From the NCBI GenBank assembly GCA_002499945.1, contig DKYP01000102.1, forward strand, positions 1 to 14,726: 14,726 bases of DNA, in the 5' to 3' direction. The notes below the pieces were generated by a model that made no database searches, was not told where the DNA came from, and worked only from the letters and a program-made list of their open reading frames with translations. This DNA comes from Lachnoclostridium sp. UBA7097 (GTDB taxonomy: Bacteria; Bacillota; Clostridia; Lachnospirales; Lachnospiraceae). Positions 7,207-14,681 of the stretch are shown here, in pieces; within the stretch, counting starts at the first letter, position 1, and each line of letters begins with the position of its first letter. A program made the position numbers and the translations under genes.

Positions 7207-8577
7207 ATGAAAAAGTGGATTAGTTACATACTCCTGTCCGCACTTCTTATTACTGCCCTTCCAACATTTACAGCCAGGGCAGCAGCAAATTGTACCGGGA
7301 ATCTTACAGCTAATGGAAATAATATTGATGTAGCATTATCTTTCCCACAGGCATCAGAAGAAAATATTACATCCCTGCATTTCAGGATAAATGTTTCTAT
7401 AGAGAGTGGCAACATGGATGCACCTTTATTCCAGTTTGCAGATACAGTTAAAAGTGAAGTACAGGACAGCAAAGTAATTAACAGCAGCACAGATAACAGC
7501 AGCTATGTAATTGATATTATACTCTCTGGCAAAAAGGACAAAATTATTTTCCCACAAAGCGGGCAGGCTGGCATTGGCATAATTTCCTTAAGGCCATCCA
7601 GTGATGCATATAAAATATCAGTAAACTTTACAGGTATCAAAGAAGGTTATACAAACCCGGAAGCAGAATATGTTACAGACAATGGGCAGCTTTTGCAGAC
7701 AGCAGCAATTACAAATACAGAAACTGCTATAATAGATAAAATTTCCACACAGCAACAGCCAGGAAACTCATATTTCCCATATATTCCAGGTCCTGCCCCA
7801 TCTGCCACTGCAACTGTTACACCAGATGTTACCACATCCCCGGCACCTTCCAGCACACCAGAAGCCACAGCATCCCTTCCGCCTGCTACAAGTACACCAT
7901 CCGTTACAAGTACACCAGAAGCAACTAAAACACCGGAGGCAACTGTAACACCTTCATCATCACCAGACAATACACAAAGCCCGATGCCGCAGGAAACACC
8001 GGTAAGCTTTGACACACAGGCAAAGCCTTCGGTGTCTGCTTCATTAATAAAAGGCTCACGCAATGTAAACCTCAAATGGAATCTTGTAGAAGGTGCAGAT
8101 GGATATATTATTTACAATTACACAAAACAGCCAGCAAAATACAAAAGGCTGAAAACTATTGCAAATCCAGCTGCTACATCATATAAACTAAAGCTAAATT
8201 ATGCTTCCTCTTATTCATTAAGGGTACGTGCGTTCCAGACAGCAGATGATGGCAGCAGGATATTTGGAAAATACAGCAATATAAGGAAGATAACAACAGC
8301 ACCAGCCAAAGCAAAGAAACTTAAAGCAAGATTTTCTGGCAACAAGGCTGCCCTCTCATGGAAAAAAGTTAAAAATGCAGCAGGATACCAGATTTATGCA
8401 AGTAATAAAAAAGGCAGTGGCTATTCACTTATTAAAACATTAAAGAAAGGTTCTGTTATAAAAACAACAATTAAAAAAGGAAAAAAGACCAGTTATTTCA
8501 GAATCCGTGCATATGTGAAAAATGCAAACGGAAAACGTGTATATGGTAACTTCTGTACAGCTGTAAAAGCAAAATAA
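7207..8577 (+). CDS. Secreted protein: cohesin-like N-terminal domain, Thr/Pro linker, two Fn3 domains
   Basis: A 456-residue exported protein. ATG 7207 is chosen because GGAGG (7197-7201) lies 5 nt upstream and it opens a clean signal peptide (MKKW, hydrophobic core, cut near ARA-A at about 26). The open frame reaches back to 7150 but those codons lie in the hairpin. Residues about 28-165 form a beta-rich domain with alternating strands. Its ISLHFRINV-like strand, YVIDIILSGK and IGIISL segments resemble cohesin-like beta sandwiches of Lachnospiraceae surface proteins; this is recognition by eye, not a search. Residues about 190-268 are a Thr/Ser/Pro linker with TPEAT repeats. Two Fn3-like domains follow (about 272-365 and 368-456), very lysine-rich at the end. 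No sortase motif or transmembrane anchor is seen, so wall binding might rest on the basic C-terminus. It directly follows the dockerin-bearing peptidase, suggesting a partner or scaffold. Confidence 0.75.
   Translation: MKKWISYILLSALLITALPTFTARAAANCTGNLTANGNNIDVALSFPQASEENITSLHFRINVSIESGNMDAPLFQFADTVKSEVQDSKVINSSTDNSSYVIDIILSGKKDKIIFPQSGQAGIGIISLRPSSDAYKISVNFTGIKEGYTNPEAEYVTDNGQLLQTAAITNTETAIIDKISTQQQPGNSYFPYIPGPAPSATATVTPDVTTSPAPSSTPEATASLPPATSTPSVTSTPEATKTPEATVTPSSSPDNTQSPMPQETPVSFDTQAKPSVSASLIKGSRNVNLKWNLVEGADGYIIYNYTKQPAKYKRLKTIANPAATSYKLKLNYASSYSLRVRAFQTADDGSRIFGKYSNIRKITTAPAKAKKLKARFSGNKAALSWKKVKNAAGYQIYASNKKGSGYSLIKTLKKGSVIKTTIKKGKKTSYFRIRAYVKNANGKRVYGNFCTAVKAK
7774..8010 (+). repeat. 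Low-complexity Thr/Ser/Pro linker coding repeats
   Basis: The DNA encoding residues about 190-268 of the cohesin-like protein is made of imperfect repeats around acaccagaagcaact (TPEAT). It acts as a flexible, probably extended spacer between the N-terminal domain and the Fn3 domains. It could vary in length between strains by slippage. It is not a CRISPR array: units are short, in frame and without regular spacers. Confidence 0.75.
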
Positions 8578-8667
8578 TAAAAAGAATTTAGTGCATATTT
8601 TAATTTAACCAAAATATAATATAAATAACTTAAACCATCCAGAGAATATCTGTAGAAATGAGGTATA

Positions 8668-9915
8668 ATGAAGTCTGGTAAAAAAACAGTTATTTTTATT
8701 AAAACCATCCTTTCACTTGTTATGTCATTTTCACTTGTCTTGTGTAATATAAACCTTGCTTCTGCCACTGGCAGCAGCCCTGGCAATACTGGAGATACTG
8801 GCAGCACTGCCACACAGACAGGCGTATCTATACTTGCCAAAGCGGCAGTCCTTATAGAAAATAACAGTGGAAGGATTTTATTTGAAAAAGAAAAAGACAC
8901 TGAACTTGTCCCTGCAAGCATTACTAAAATTATGACCCTTCTGCTTATATTTGAGGCACTGGATAATAAAAAAATCACCTTGGAAGATAACGTTTCCACA
9001 AGCGAATATGCCGCATCAATGGGAGGCTCACAGGTTTTTCTTGAACCTGGCGAAACACAGACTGTTGATACAATGATTAAATGCATAAGCATAGCAAGCG
9101 CTAATGATGCAGCAGTTGCAATGGCGGAATATATAAGTGGTTCTGAAACAGAATTTGTCCAGAAAATGAACGAAAAGGCAAAAGAACTTGGTATGGTACA
9201 TACAAGCTTTAAAAACTGCAACGGGCTTGACGACTCAATAACAAGCGGCCATTACAGCAGTGCCTATGATGTAGCGCTTATGTCAAGGGAACTTGTAACA
9301 AAATATCCCGAAATTTCAAACTATTCTACTGTATGGATGGATGAAATTACACATTCAACAAGAAAAGGGACTACCCAGTTCGGTCTTACCAATACTAATA
9401 AACTAATACGTACATATACAGGCATTACAGGGCTTAAAACAGGTTCAACCTCCAAAGCAAAATACTGCTTTTCAGCAACCGCAGAACGTGGCGGTGTAAG
9501 CCTTACAGCTGTAGTTATGGCAGCACCTGATCCTAAAGAAAGGTTTGCAGAAGCAGCAGCCCTCCTTGATTATGGATTCTCAAACTGTACAAATTATTCT
9601 GAAGAAGCCTCTAAAATCCATATAAAACCGCAAAAAGTCATTAATGGCATAAAAGATAGTATAAATGCAGAAGTAACAGGTGATTTTTCCTATACTTTAT
9701 GTGGCAATGAATCATCAGACAAAATTGAAAAAAAAATTATGATAAAACCACAGATAAAAGCACCAGTTAAAAAAGGTGATATAATAGGAAACGTGGTCTA
9801 TATACTAAACGGAAAAGAAATAGATAAAATCCCAATACAGGCATCAGAAAATATAAAAGAAGCCGGTTATATCACTTATTTCCAGAGATTACTAAAACGG
9901 CTTCTGATGTGTTAA
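8668..9915 (+). CDS. dacA: D-alanyl-D-alanine carboxypeptidase, PBP5/DacA family
   Basis: A 415-residue low-molecular-weight penicillin-binding protein that removes the terminal D-Ala of peptidoglycan stem peptides outside the membrane. A signal peptide (about 1-33) and a short Gly/Ser/Thr linker precede the S11 peptidase domain. All three active-site motifs are present: S84-I-T-K87, S144-A-N146 and K257-T-G259. Residues about 313-395 form the PBP5 C-terminal beta domain. The tail (about 398-415, YFQRLLKRLL) is an amphipathic helix that would anchor it to the membrane. ATG 8668 has GAGG at 8660-8663, slightly close. The gene follows the cohesin-like gene by 90 nt, with an isolated TATAAT at 8615-8620, so it may have its own weak promoter or be read through. 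The gene symbol is by family; several dacA-like paralogs (including sporulation dacB/dacF types) are usual in such genomes. Confidence 0.92.
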   Translation: MKSGKKTVIFIKTILSLVMSFSLVLCNINLASATGSSPGNTGDTGSTATQTGVSILAKAAVLIENNSGRILFEKEKDTELVPASITKIMTLLLIFEALDNKKITLEDNVSTSEYAASMGGSQVFLEPGETQTVDTMIKCISIASANDAAVAMAEYISGSETEFVQKMNEKAKELGMVHTSFKNCNGLDDSITSGHYSSAYDVALMSRELVTKYPEISNYSTVWMDEITHSTRKGTTQFGLTNTNKLIRTYTGITGLKTGSTSKAKYCFSATAERGGVSLTAVVMAAPDPKERFAEAAALLDYGFSNCTNYSEEASKIHIKPQKVINGIKDSINAEVTGDFSYTLCGNESSDKIEKKIMIKPQIKAPVKKGDIIGNVVYILNGKEIDKIPIQASENIKEAGYITYFQRLLKRLLMC

Positions 9916-9931
9916 AAAATCCACCCTTTTA

Positions 9932-9956
9932 GCGCACCAGCATAATGCTGGTGTGC
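9932..9956. terminator. Hairpin between convergent genes, probable terminator
   Basis: An 11-bp stem, gcgcaccagca (9932-9942) with tgctggtgtgc (9946-9956), has one G-U pair and a TAA loop. It lies 17 nt after the dacA stop and 16 nt after the stop of the convergent HEPN gene. The T runs are poor on both sides (ctgtact on +, taaaaggg then a later T run on minus), so it may stop both transcripts only partly. Confidence 0.55.
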
Positions 9957-9972
9957 CTGTACTATTGAACCA

Positions 9973-10425
9973 TCAACTGGTAATGCTTAAAGTTCCCCCA
10001 CTGTTACCAGGCAATTTCTTATCTACTTTTTCACAATCAAGACCCAGCTGCCTGCGGACAGCATGTACAAAATCAACAGCCCCATACATTATATCCAGAC
10101 ACTGTATACATTCTGCTTTAGTTACAGTTACAAAATTATCACCCGGATATTTTGCATCAAAATAATAATCTTTAAGCATTGACAAATCTCCCCTATTTAG
10201 GGACATAACAGGATACTGGCTATATACAAGGTCATACAAAGCCCTTAAATTATGGGAACGCAAAAGCGGTTCACAATTAGTGCTTACCCGTTCAGCAACA
10301 GATTTCAGCATTTTCTCTGTAATCTGCTGTGCAGCTATAGAAATGTTATTATAATATGGTAAATCTAATGTTGCCTGCAAATATTTTAAATCTTCTATAG
10401 CAATATAATAATAATCATTTTTCAT
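9973..10425 (-). CDS. HEPN-domain protein, partner of an MNT nucleotidyltransferase
   Basis: A 150-residue all-helical protein that looks like a HEPN domain. An N-terminal helix has DYYYIAIEDL, a central helix pair contains AAQQITEKMLKS, S57-H58-N59 precedes an LRALYDLV helix, and a YPGD turn at 93-96 is followed by a C-terminal helix. The start ATG overlaps the stop of the upstream nucleotidyltransferase by one base (TAATG), so the two are translationally coupled. HepT-type toxins carry R-x4-6-H; no arginine here is placed that way before either histidine (58 and 121), so RNase activity is not supported. The protein may instead be a substrate-binding or regulatory partner of the nucleotidyltransferase. 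Family assignment is by helix pattern and gene context; function is unknown. Confidence 0.72.
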   Translation of the reverse strand: MKNDYYYIAIEDLKYLQATLDLPYYNNISIAAQQITEKMLKSVAERVSTNCEPLLRSHNLRALYDLVYSQYPVMSLNRGDLSMLKDYYFDAKYPGDNFVTVTKAECIQCLDIMYGAVDFVHAVRRQLGLDCEKVDKKLPGNSGGTLSITS

Positions 10426-10745
10426 TATAATACCCTTTTATAATCTCTTCTTAAATTAATAGCGAATCTGGAACTATCATTATTAAAATATTCTCTCGTA
10501 ACATAAACTATATCTGCCCCAAGGCTGTCAGCATCATCCCTCAACGAACCACTGGTTCTGCGGTCAGGTCTTTTAAAAGTAATAATACAAAAATCAATAT
10601 CACTAATCCCTTTATAATCCCCACGTGCATAACTTCCAAAAACACCAACTTCTTCATAATCAATATTATAATCTTTTATTAAACTAATTACTTTATTTAA
10701 TCTGGCATTGAAATTATGTTTAACATTTTCACTTACATTGTCCAT
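10425..10745 (-). CDS. Minimal nucleotidyltransferase (MNT, polymerase-beta fold)
   Basis: A 106-residue stand-alone nucleotidyltransferase domain, the usual size of MNT proteins. The signature G37-S38-(x10)-D49-x-D51 binds the metal ions and nucleotide. A further Asp78 in GADIVYV is a candidate for the third carboxylate. It is the first gene of a two-gene unit with the HEPN protein and has its own promoter (10777-10805). An AGG-type RBS (gacagg) lies about 9 nt before the ATG. In characterised MntA-HepT pairs the MNT antitoxin adds AMP to a tyrosine next to the HepT catalytic histidine. The partner here lacks that motif, so a toxin-antitoxin role is uncertain and an AMP-transfer role on some other target is possible. 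Confidence 0.85.
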   Translation of the reverse strand: MDNVSENVKHNFNARLNKVISLIKDYNIDYEEVGVFGSYARGDYKGISDIDFCIITFKRPDRRTSGSLRDDADSLGADIVYVTREYFNNDSSRFAINLRRDYKRVL

Positions 10746-10776
10746 AATTTAACCTGTCTTTCCTAAAATTAATTTT

Positions 10777-10805
10777 AATATATCACGGGCTCTAAAAGTT
10801 TTCAA
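10777..10805 (-). promoter_or_regulatory. Sigma-A promoter of the MNT-HEPN pair
   Basis: On the minus strand the -35 TTGAAA (10800-10805) is followed by a 17-nt spacer and the -10 TATATT (10777-10782). Each hexamer matches the consensus at five of six positions. Transcription would start near 10770, about 25 nt before the MNT ATG. Confidence 0.68.
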
Positions 10806-10886
10806 CATCAAAAAACCCCAACGGTAGTATAACTTTATCTAGGTATTATATAGCAGCAGTATATATTTTTAGTGCTTTTTAATACA

Positions 10887-11639
10887 TTAATCGTATGCAC
10901 TGCCAATCCTGTAATAACTATCTGCTGCCCCCGCTTTTTCCAAGTGGTTATCCTTCAATAAAAATCTATAATAGGTACTCTTTGTAACAGATGTAGATTC
11001 CTTATCTGCATATTCTTTATATTTTTCTAAAACATTTTCCGGCCACGTTTCCCCATATAAATTATATAACTGCTCTGCATCACAAATATACAGGACTTTT
11101 TTACCCAGCTTCTTATCCTTTGCAATAAAAATGCTTAAATATCCTTTTGCTTTGTAATTGCTTTTTAATCTTACCAGTTTTTTACTGCTTTTCCATCTGT
11201 AAAAAATTGCATTGCCACCTTCAAAATCCTCATCACCATACATAAGAACTGATATACATTTGCCATTTAATTTATATGTGCTAAAAGAAACATGGTTAAT
11301 AAAACCGCTGGTTACTGTCTTGTTGATAAGTGTTTTATTATTACTTTTTAAAGTGATTTTTGCTTTTTTATAATTGTTTTTTAATTTTAATGAAAGTTTT
11401 ACTTTTTCTTTTTTTCCATCACCATTAAAGTCTTTTTCTGCAATAACACCCTGTTTTTCATCATCCATTGTATAGACACTGGCAATTTCCCCGCCCTGTG
11501 TCCCTTCATAAGGTACCTCATACTCATAATTGCCATATACAGTATCATAATAATCTTTTGCTTCTGCATAATGGCAATCCATTACCAATATAGAAAAACA
11601 TATTGTTATAGTTGCTAAACATTTTAACCCCTTTTTCAT
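10887..11639 (-). CDS. Secreted protein of unknown function with a calcium-loop-like motif
   Basis: A 250-residue protein of no family I can name. MKKG plus a hydrophobic core to about residue 20 and a cut near AEA-K (about 27) form a signal peptide. Residues D70-F-N72-G-D74-G followed by KKEKVKLSLKL resemble the repeat-protein calcium loop (FG-GAP/VCBS style, DxNxDG) that precedes a beta strand. The rest is predicted beta-rich with many Lys and Tyr, including YRW and VLYICD strands. ATG 11639 has a perfect AGGAGG (11645-11650) 5 nt upstream. It lies 32 nt after the LCP gene in the same direction, so it is probably the last gene of the LCP operon and may act in the wall or at the surface. No anchor is visible. 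Function cannot be assigned. Confidence 0.8.
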   Translation of the reverse strand: MKKGLKCLATITICFSILVMDCHYAEAKDYYDTVYGNYEYEVPYEGTQGGEIASVYTMDDEKQGVIAEKDFNGDGKKEKVKLSLKLKNNYKKAKITLKSNNKTLINKTVTSGFINHVSFSTYKLNGKCISVLMYGDEDFEGGNAIFYRWKSSKKLVRLKSNYKAKGYLSIFIAKDKKLGKKVLYICDAEQLYNLYGETWPENVLEKYKEYADKESTSVTKSTYYRFLLKDNHLEKAGAADSYYRIGSAYD

Positions 11640-11671
11640 TTTATCCTCCTAATCCGGCTACAGGATACGTC

Positions 11672-12739
11672 CTAACTTTCTTCACTTGCACCTGTATCAT
11701 CATTTATAAATGTACCATATTCAAATGGTTTTTTGCTGTCATATTCAAATATAAATTTATTAAGTGCCTCGGCATTGGCAGCTAAGTTACGTTCAGATGA
11801 AGCACCATCTGTAAGCACAAGTGATGAACCACAGGAATATTCACCATCATATGAAGTCCTGAAATAGCCTGATATCGGTATCTGCAACTGGGTAACTTCT
11901 GTTGTGCCCATCATAATTACATCTTTCATATAGCCAAGTATAGCATCATTGGTAAGGTCTGTTGTAACATATTCACCAAGTACATCATTGGCAAGCTCAA
12001 TCCACTTTGAAAGCGATAATGACTTAAGTTTGTCAAAAACACATTTAATAACAGTACGCTGCCTCCATGTACGCCCATAATCATCCATAAGCCCTGTAAT
12101 TGTCTTGACACCGCCTTTACGTATACGGCAGTATCCAAGTGCCTGGTTGCCATTAAGCTTCTGTTTGCCAACTTTAACAGTCCTGAAACGCTTCTTGGAA
12201 ATATAATTAGTTGTATTAAGATAATAAGCTTCTGATTCTGTAAGTTCCACTTCCACACCACCTACAGCATTAACAATTTTCTCAAATGCATCAAATCCGA
12301 CTTCTACATAACCATCAAGTTCAATATTAAAATTCTGCGCAATAGTTTTATATAAAAGTTCAATCCCTCCAAATGAATTGGCAGCATTCAGTTTATTTAA
12401 ACCATTACCAGGAATATCCACAACCATATCCCTCATAAGGGATGTAAGCTTAAGGTTCTTATGCTTTGTATCCATAGTAGCTATAATCATTGTATCAGTA
12501 AGCCCTGATGCATCATAGCCTTTCTCTTCCCTGTAATCATTACCCACAATAAGTATATTAACAACATTTTCATCTGAATTAACCTTAATACCGCTTAAAT
12601 CAACATTTTTAAGGGCTGTATCATAATCCCTGTTTACATGGTTTAAAGTATTATTAAATGTAACTTGTGCCTTTGCAACAAAAAATCCTGTAACACCACT
12701 TATAATAAGCAGCAATGTCATCATTATTTTCTTTAACAT
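11672..12739 (-). CDS. LytR-CpsA-Psr (LCP) family glycopolymer transferase, paralog 1
   Basis: A 355-residue membrane-anchored enzyme of the LCP family, which moves undecaprenyl-linked polymers such as teichoic acid or capsule onto peptidoglycan outside the membrane. An N-terminal transmembrane segment (about 4-24) is followed by the LCP domain (about 58-250). Visible active-site marks are T81-D82-T83-M84, M102-R103-D104, the KLNAANSFGG segment, R195-x-R197, and D209-D210-Y-G-R213 with R216-x-R218. A C-terminal extension (about 260-355) follows the catalytic core. The frame runs on to a TTG at 12775, but ATG 12739 has GGAG (12748-12751) at 8 nt and aligns with the paralog's membrane segment. 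It is the second gene of the operon, 58 nt after its paralog, and closely similar along its whole length, showing a tandem duplication. Confidence 0.9.
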   Translation of the reverse strand: MLKKIMMTLLLIISGVTGFFVAKAQVTFNNTLNHVNRDYDTALKNVDLSGIKVNSDENVVNILIVGNDYREEKGYDASGLTDTMIIATMDTKHKNLKLTSLMRDMVVDIPGNGLNKLNAANSFGGIELLYKTIAQNFNIELDGYVEVGFDAFEKIVNAVGGVEVELTESEAYYLNTTNYISKKRFRTVKVGKQKLNGNQALGYCRIRKGGVKTITGLMDDYGRTWRQRTVIKCVFDKLKSLSLSKWIELANDVLGEYVTTDLTNDAILGYMKDVIMMGTTEVTQLQIPISGYFRTSYDGEYSCGSSLVLTDGASSERNLAANAEALNKFIFEYDSKKPFEYGTFINDDTGASEES

Positions 12740-12797
12740 ATCAAAATCTCCAACTAATATTTTATAACAATACAACTTCTATCCTGGCAGGAAATCC

Positions 12798-13931
12798 CTA
12801 TTCTTCCTGTACCTGCCCTGGCTCTTTAAATTCAAACTCACCTTTGCCATTATAATCAAAAATAAACTGCTCTAGTACCTCTTTATTCTTTTCAATGCTC
12901 CATTCACCAGACATTCCGTTTGTAGGCACAAGACAGTCATTCCCGGGTCCAAATTCACCAGTCTCACTCTCCCTGAAATAAGGGTTATGTGGTATACGCA
13001 GCTGGTATATATCAGTAGTCCCCATTGTGGCAACAGCTTTCATATAATCAAAAATCTGGTCATTATCAAGGTCTGTAACTATATATCCCATAACCTTTTC
13101 TGCAATGCCATACCACTTTGTTAAAGGCATGGTTTTAAGCTTTTCAAATGCGGCAGTTAAAACAGCCCTCTGCCTCCATGTACGTCCGTAATCATCAATA
13201 AGCCCGCTTGCAGTAACCACAGGTTCGCCAATCATATCCTTGCCTTTACGTATACGGCAGTAACCAAGTGCCTGCTCACCATTAAGTATCTGCTTTCCAA
13301 CCTTTAAACCTTTTCTGTACTTTTTCTTACGTATATAATTAGTTATACTTAAATACCTTACCTCTGTATCAGTAAGTTCAACCTCTACGCCACCCAGTGC
13401 ATCAACCGCTTCCTTAAAGGCATCAAAATCAACTTCTACATAACCATCAAGCTTTATATTAAAATTCTGTGCCAGTGTCTTGTACAGGCTCTTAACTTCA
13501 CCTTCATGGTTAGTAGCAGAATTAATCTTCTCATAGTTATCAATTGCCGGGACATATACACGTAAATCCCTCATAATTGAAGAAAGTTTAAGCATGCCGT
13601 GCTTCCTGTCCATCGTAGCAATCATAATAACATCCCTGAGCCCACGTTCATTAGTATAATACTTTTCATCACGTTTATCATTTCCTATAAGAAGTATATT
13701 AACAATATCATTATCAGATTTAACTTTAATCCCGCTTAAATCCACAGTAGAAAGTTTAGAATTATAATCCCTTTCCACATGGTTTAATGTCTGGTTAAAC
13801 GTAACCCTTGCCTTTGCGACAAAAAAACCAGCTGTACCACTGGCAACAAGCATGACAAGCATAAAAATAACCTTAAAACCATTTTTTGCCCTGCTTCCCT
13901 TTTTCTTCTGTTTCTTTCCATTATTACCCAT
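12798..13931 (-). CDS. LytR-CpsA-Psr (LCP) family glycopolymer transferase, paralog 2
   Basis: A 377-residue LCP protein and first gene of the operon. A very basic cytoplasmic tail (GKKQKKKGSRAK) precedes one membrane segment (about 19-38) and an LCP domain (about 75-300). The R99-D100 pair is present but the usual threonine of the DTM motif is Val101. R121-D122, R226-x-R228 and D246-D247-Y-G-R250 with R253-x-R255 are kept, so it is probably active. ATG 13931 is chosen over the in-frame ATG at 13985 because GGAGGGC (13937-13943) lies just upstream and the promoter -10 (13971-13976) is inside the longer version. It likely ligates a wall polymer, with specificity unknown. The difference from paralog 1 around the DTM motif and the R-x-R loop may reflect different polymer donors. 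Confidence 0.9.
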   Translation of the reverse strand: MGNNGKKQKKKGSRAKNGFKVIFMLVMLVASGTAGFFVAKARVTFNQTLNHVERDYNSKLSTVDLSGIKVKSDNDIVNILLIGNDKRDEKYYTNERGLRDVIMIATMDRKHGMLKLSSIMRDLRVYVPAIDNYEKINSATNHEGEVKSLYKTLAQNFNIKLDGYVEVDFDAFKEAVDALGGVEVELTDTEVRYLSITNYIRKKKYRKGLKVGKQILNGEQALGYCRIRKGKDMIGEPVVTASGLIDDYGRTWRQRAVLTAAFEKLKTMPLTKWYGIAEKVMGYIVTDLDNDQIFDYMKAVATMGTTDIYQLRIPHNPYFRESETGEFGPGNDCLVPTNGMSGEWSIEKNKEVLEQFIFDYNGKGEFEFKEPGQVQEE

Positions 13932-13970
13932 TATGTGCCCTCCAAATAAGATTTCTATTATACAGACTTT

Positions 13971-13999
13971 ATTATAACCGTACATGCCCTATATTGCAA
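13971..13999 (-). promoter_or_regulatory. Sigma-A promoter of the LCP operon
   Basis: On the minus strand TTGCAA (13994-13999) and a perfect TATAAT (13971-13976) are separated by exactly 17 nt. The leader to ATG 13931 would be about 33 nt. A second TATAAT lies at 13957-13962 but has no -35. This promoter supports the shorter start of paralog 2. Confidence 0.72.
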
Positions 14000-14040
14000 C
14001 TTTAATATTATTTTTTAATATAATTGTAAAATAATTCCTG

Positions 14041-14079
14041 CCAGGTATCATGCCATTAAGCTAAGTGACATGATACTGG
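14041..14079. promoter_or_regulatory. Long inverted repeat in the divergent region
   Basis: The arms ccaggtatcatg (14041-14052) and catgatactgg (14069-14079) pair with a single one-base bulge around a 16-nt loop. There is no T run after either side, so an operator or a structured leader fits better than a terminator. The core tatcat recurs in the palindrome at 14092-14110. Confidence 0.45.
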
Positions 14080-14091
14080 TGTTAAAAACCA

Positions 14092-14110
14092 ATTTGTATC
14101 ATATACAAAT
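14092..14110. promoter_or_regulatory. Palindromic candidate operator
   Basis: Perfect 8-bp arms atttgtat (14092-14099) and atacaaat (14103-14110) flank a 3-nt centre. Such a size and symmetry suits a dimeric helix-turn-helix regulator like the XRE protein encoded 130 bp downstream. The sequence is AT-rich, so chance symmetry is possible. Confidence 0.4.
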
Positions 14111-14177
14111 ATATTGTAATTTTTTATATAGTCCTGTATTTCTACTGGCAGTTGCGTAAATGTACAGTGAACTATAT

Positions 14178-14197
14178 AGAAGGTAACTATACTTTCT
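14178..14197. promoter_or_regulatory. Imperfect palindrome over the likely promoter of the regulator
   Basis: The arms agaaggta (14178-14185) and tactttct (14190-14197) match at seven of eight positions around a 4-nt centre. The palindrome overlaps TATACT (14188-14193), the best -10 candidate for the XRE gene, so a bound regulator would block its own promoter. This is inferred. Confidence 0.35.
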
Positions 14198-14240
14198 GGT
14201 ATTATTTGAATATAAAAACAAGCATAAGGAGGGCAATATT

Positions 14241-14681
14241 ATGGATTTTGCAGAAAAATTATTAACATTGCGGAAAGCTAATAACCTGACACAAGAACAA
14301 CTTGCTGAAAAACTTGATGTTTCAAGGCAGTCTGTTTCAAAATGGGAAAGCGGGCAGTCAATCCCGGAACTTGATAAAATAGTGGCATTAAGTGCAATTT
14401 TTAATGTTACCACAGATTGTATATTAAAATCGTCAGAAATAGATGATTTATCAATGAAAACTGAAATACTGGAAAAACAGCAGCAAATGATACTGGTACA
14501 AGAACAAAAAAAACAGCAAATTTTCAGGAATATCCTGTATTCACTTGCCGTCTATATGGTATTTTCCGCTTTATATTTTATTGGGCATTTCTATTTTGAA
14601 ATATGGAATCCGTCAGTAATTTTTTCAGGATTTCTCATTGCAACTGCTATTGTAATTTTTATATTTACTAAAAAGTGTTAA
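14241..14681 (+). CDS. XRE-family transcription regulator with membrane-anchored C-terminus
   Basis: A 146-residue protein. The N-terminal helix-turn-helix (about 4-58) is of the Cro/C1 type, with TQEQLAEKL then VSRQSVSKWESGQ at 28-39 as the recognition helix. A Gln/Glu/Lys-rich helix, possibly a coiled coil, covers about 65-93. Two hydrophobic segments (about 96-118 and 125-142) should insert in the membrane, leaving the DNA-binding part in the cytoplasm. An excellent RBS (aaggaggg, 14226-14233) lies 7 nt before ATG 14241. XRE proteins with this small two-helix tail are frequent in Clostridia near envelope or transport genes, but their signals are mostly unknown. It is divergent from the LCP operon, so controlling that operon and itself is plausible but unproven. 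Confidence 0.87.
   Translation: MDFAEKLLTLRKANNLTQEQLAEKLDVSRQSVSKWESGQSIPELDKIVALSAIFNVTTDCILKSSEIDDLSMKTEILEKQQQMILVQEQKKQQIFRNILYSLAVYMVFSALYFIGHFYFEIWNPSVIFSGFLIATAIVIFIFTKKC

Larger units (their letters stand above)
13932..14240. other. Divergent intergenic region between LCP operon and regulator
   Basis: This 309-bp gap holds the LCP promoter on the minus side, a hairpin at 14041-14079 and a perfect 8-bp palindrome at 14092-14110. Further on are an imperfect 8-bp palindrome at 14178-14197 and the strong RBS of the XRE gene. There is no ORF. The only candidate + strand -10 for the regulator is TATACT at 14188-14193, without a clear -35. Confidence 0.55.

Noticed and set aside
7846..7960. 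Repeated units that might suggest a CRISPR array
   Set aside because: The units are short, imperfect, in frame with the protein and lack spacers; they encode TP-rich linker repeats.
7647..8075. Minus-strand 142-residue open frame over the Thr/Pro linker
   Set aside because: It is an antisense shadow of the repeat-rich linker with Val/Ala/Gly-rich low-complexity sequence and no RBS.
8493..9221. Minus-strand 242-residue open frame across the dacA start
   Set aside because: It is antisense to two well-supported genes, including dacA with all three catalytic motifs, and resembles no protein family.
10806..10886. Terminator for the LCP operon
   Set aside because: A minus-strand ggggtttttt is present near 10809-10819, but no convincing stem precedes it, so I do not call it.
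12740..12775. TTG start at 12775 for LCP paralog 1
   Set aside because: No RBS supports it, while ATG 12739 has GGAG at 8 nt and matches the paralog's layout.
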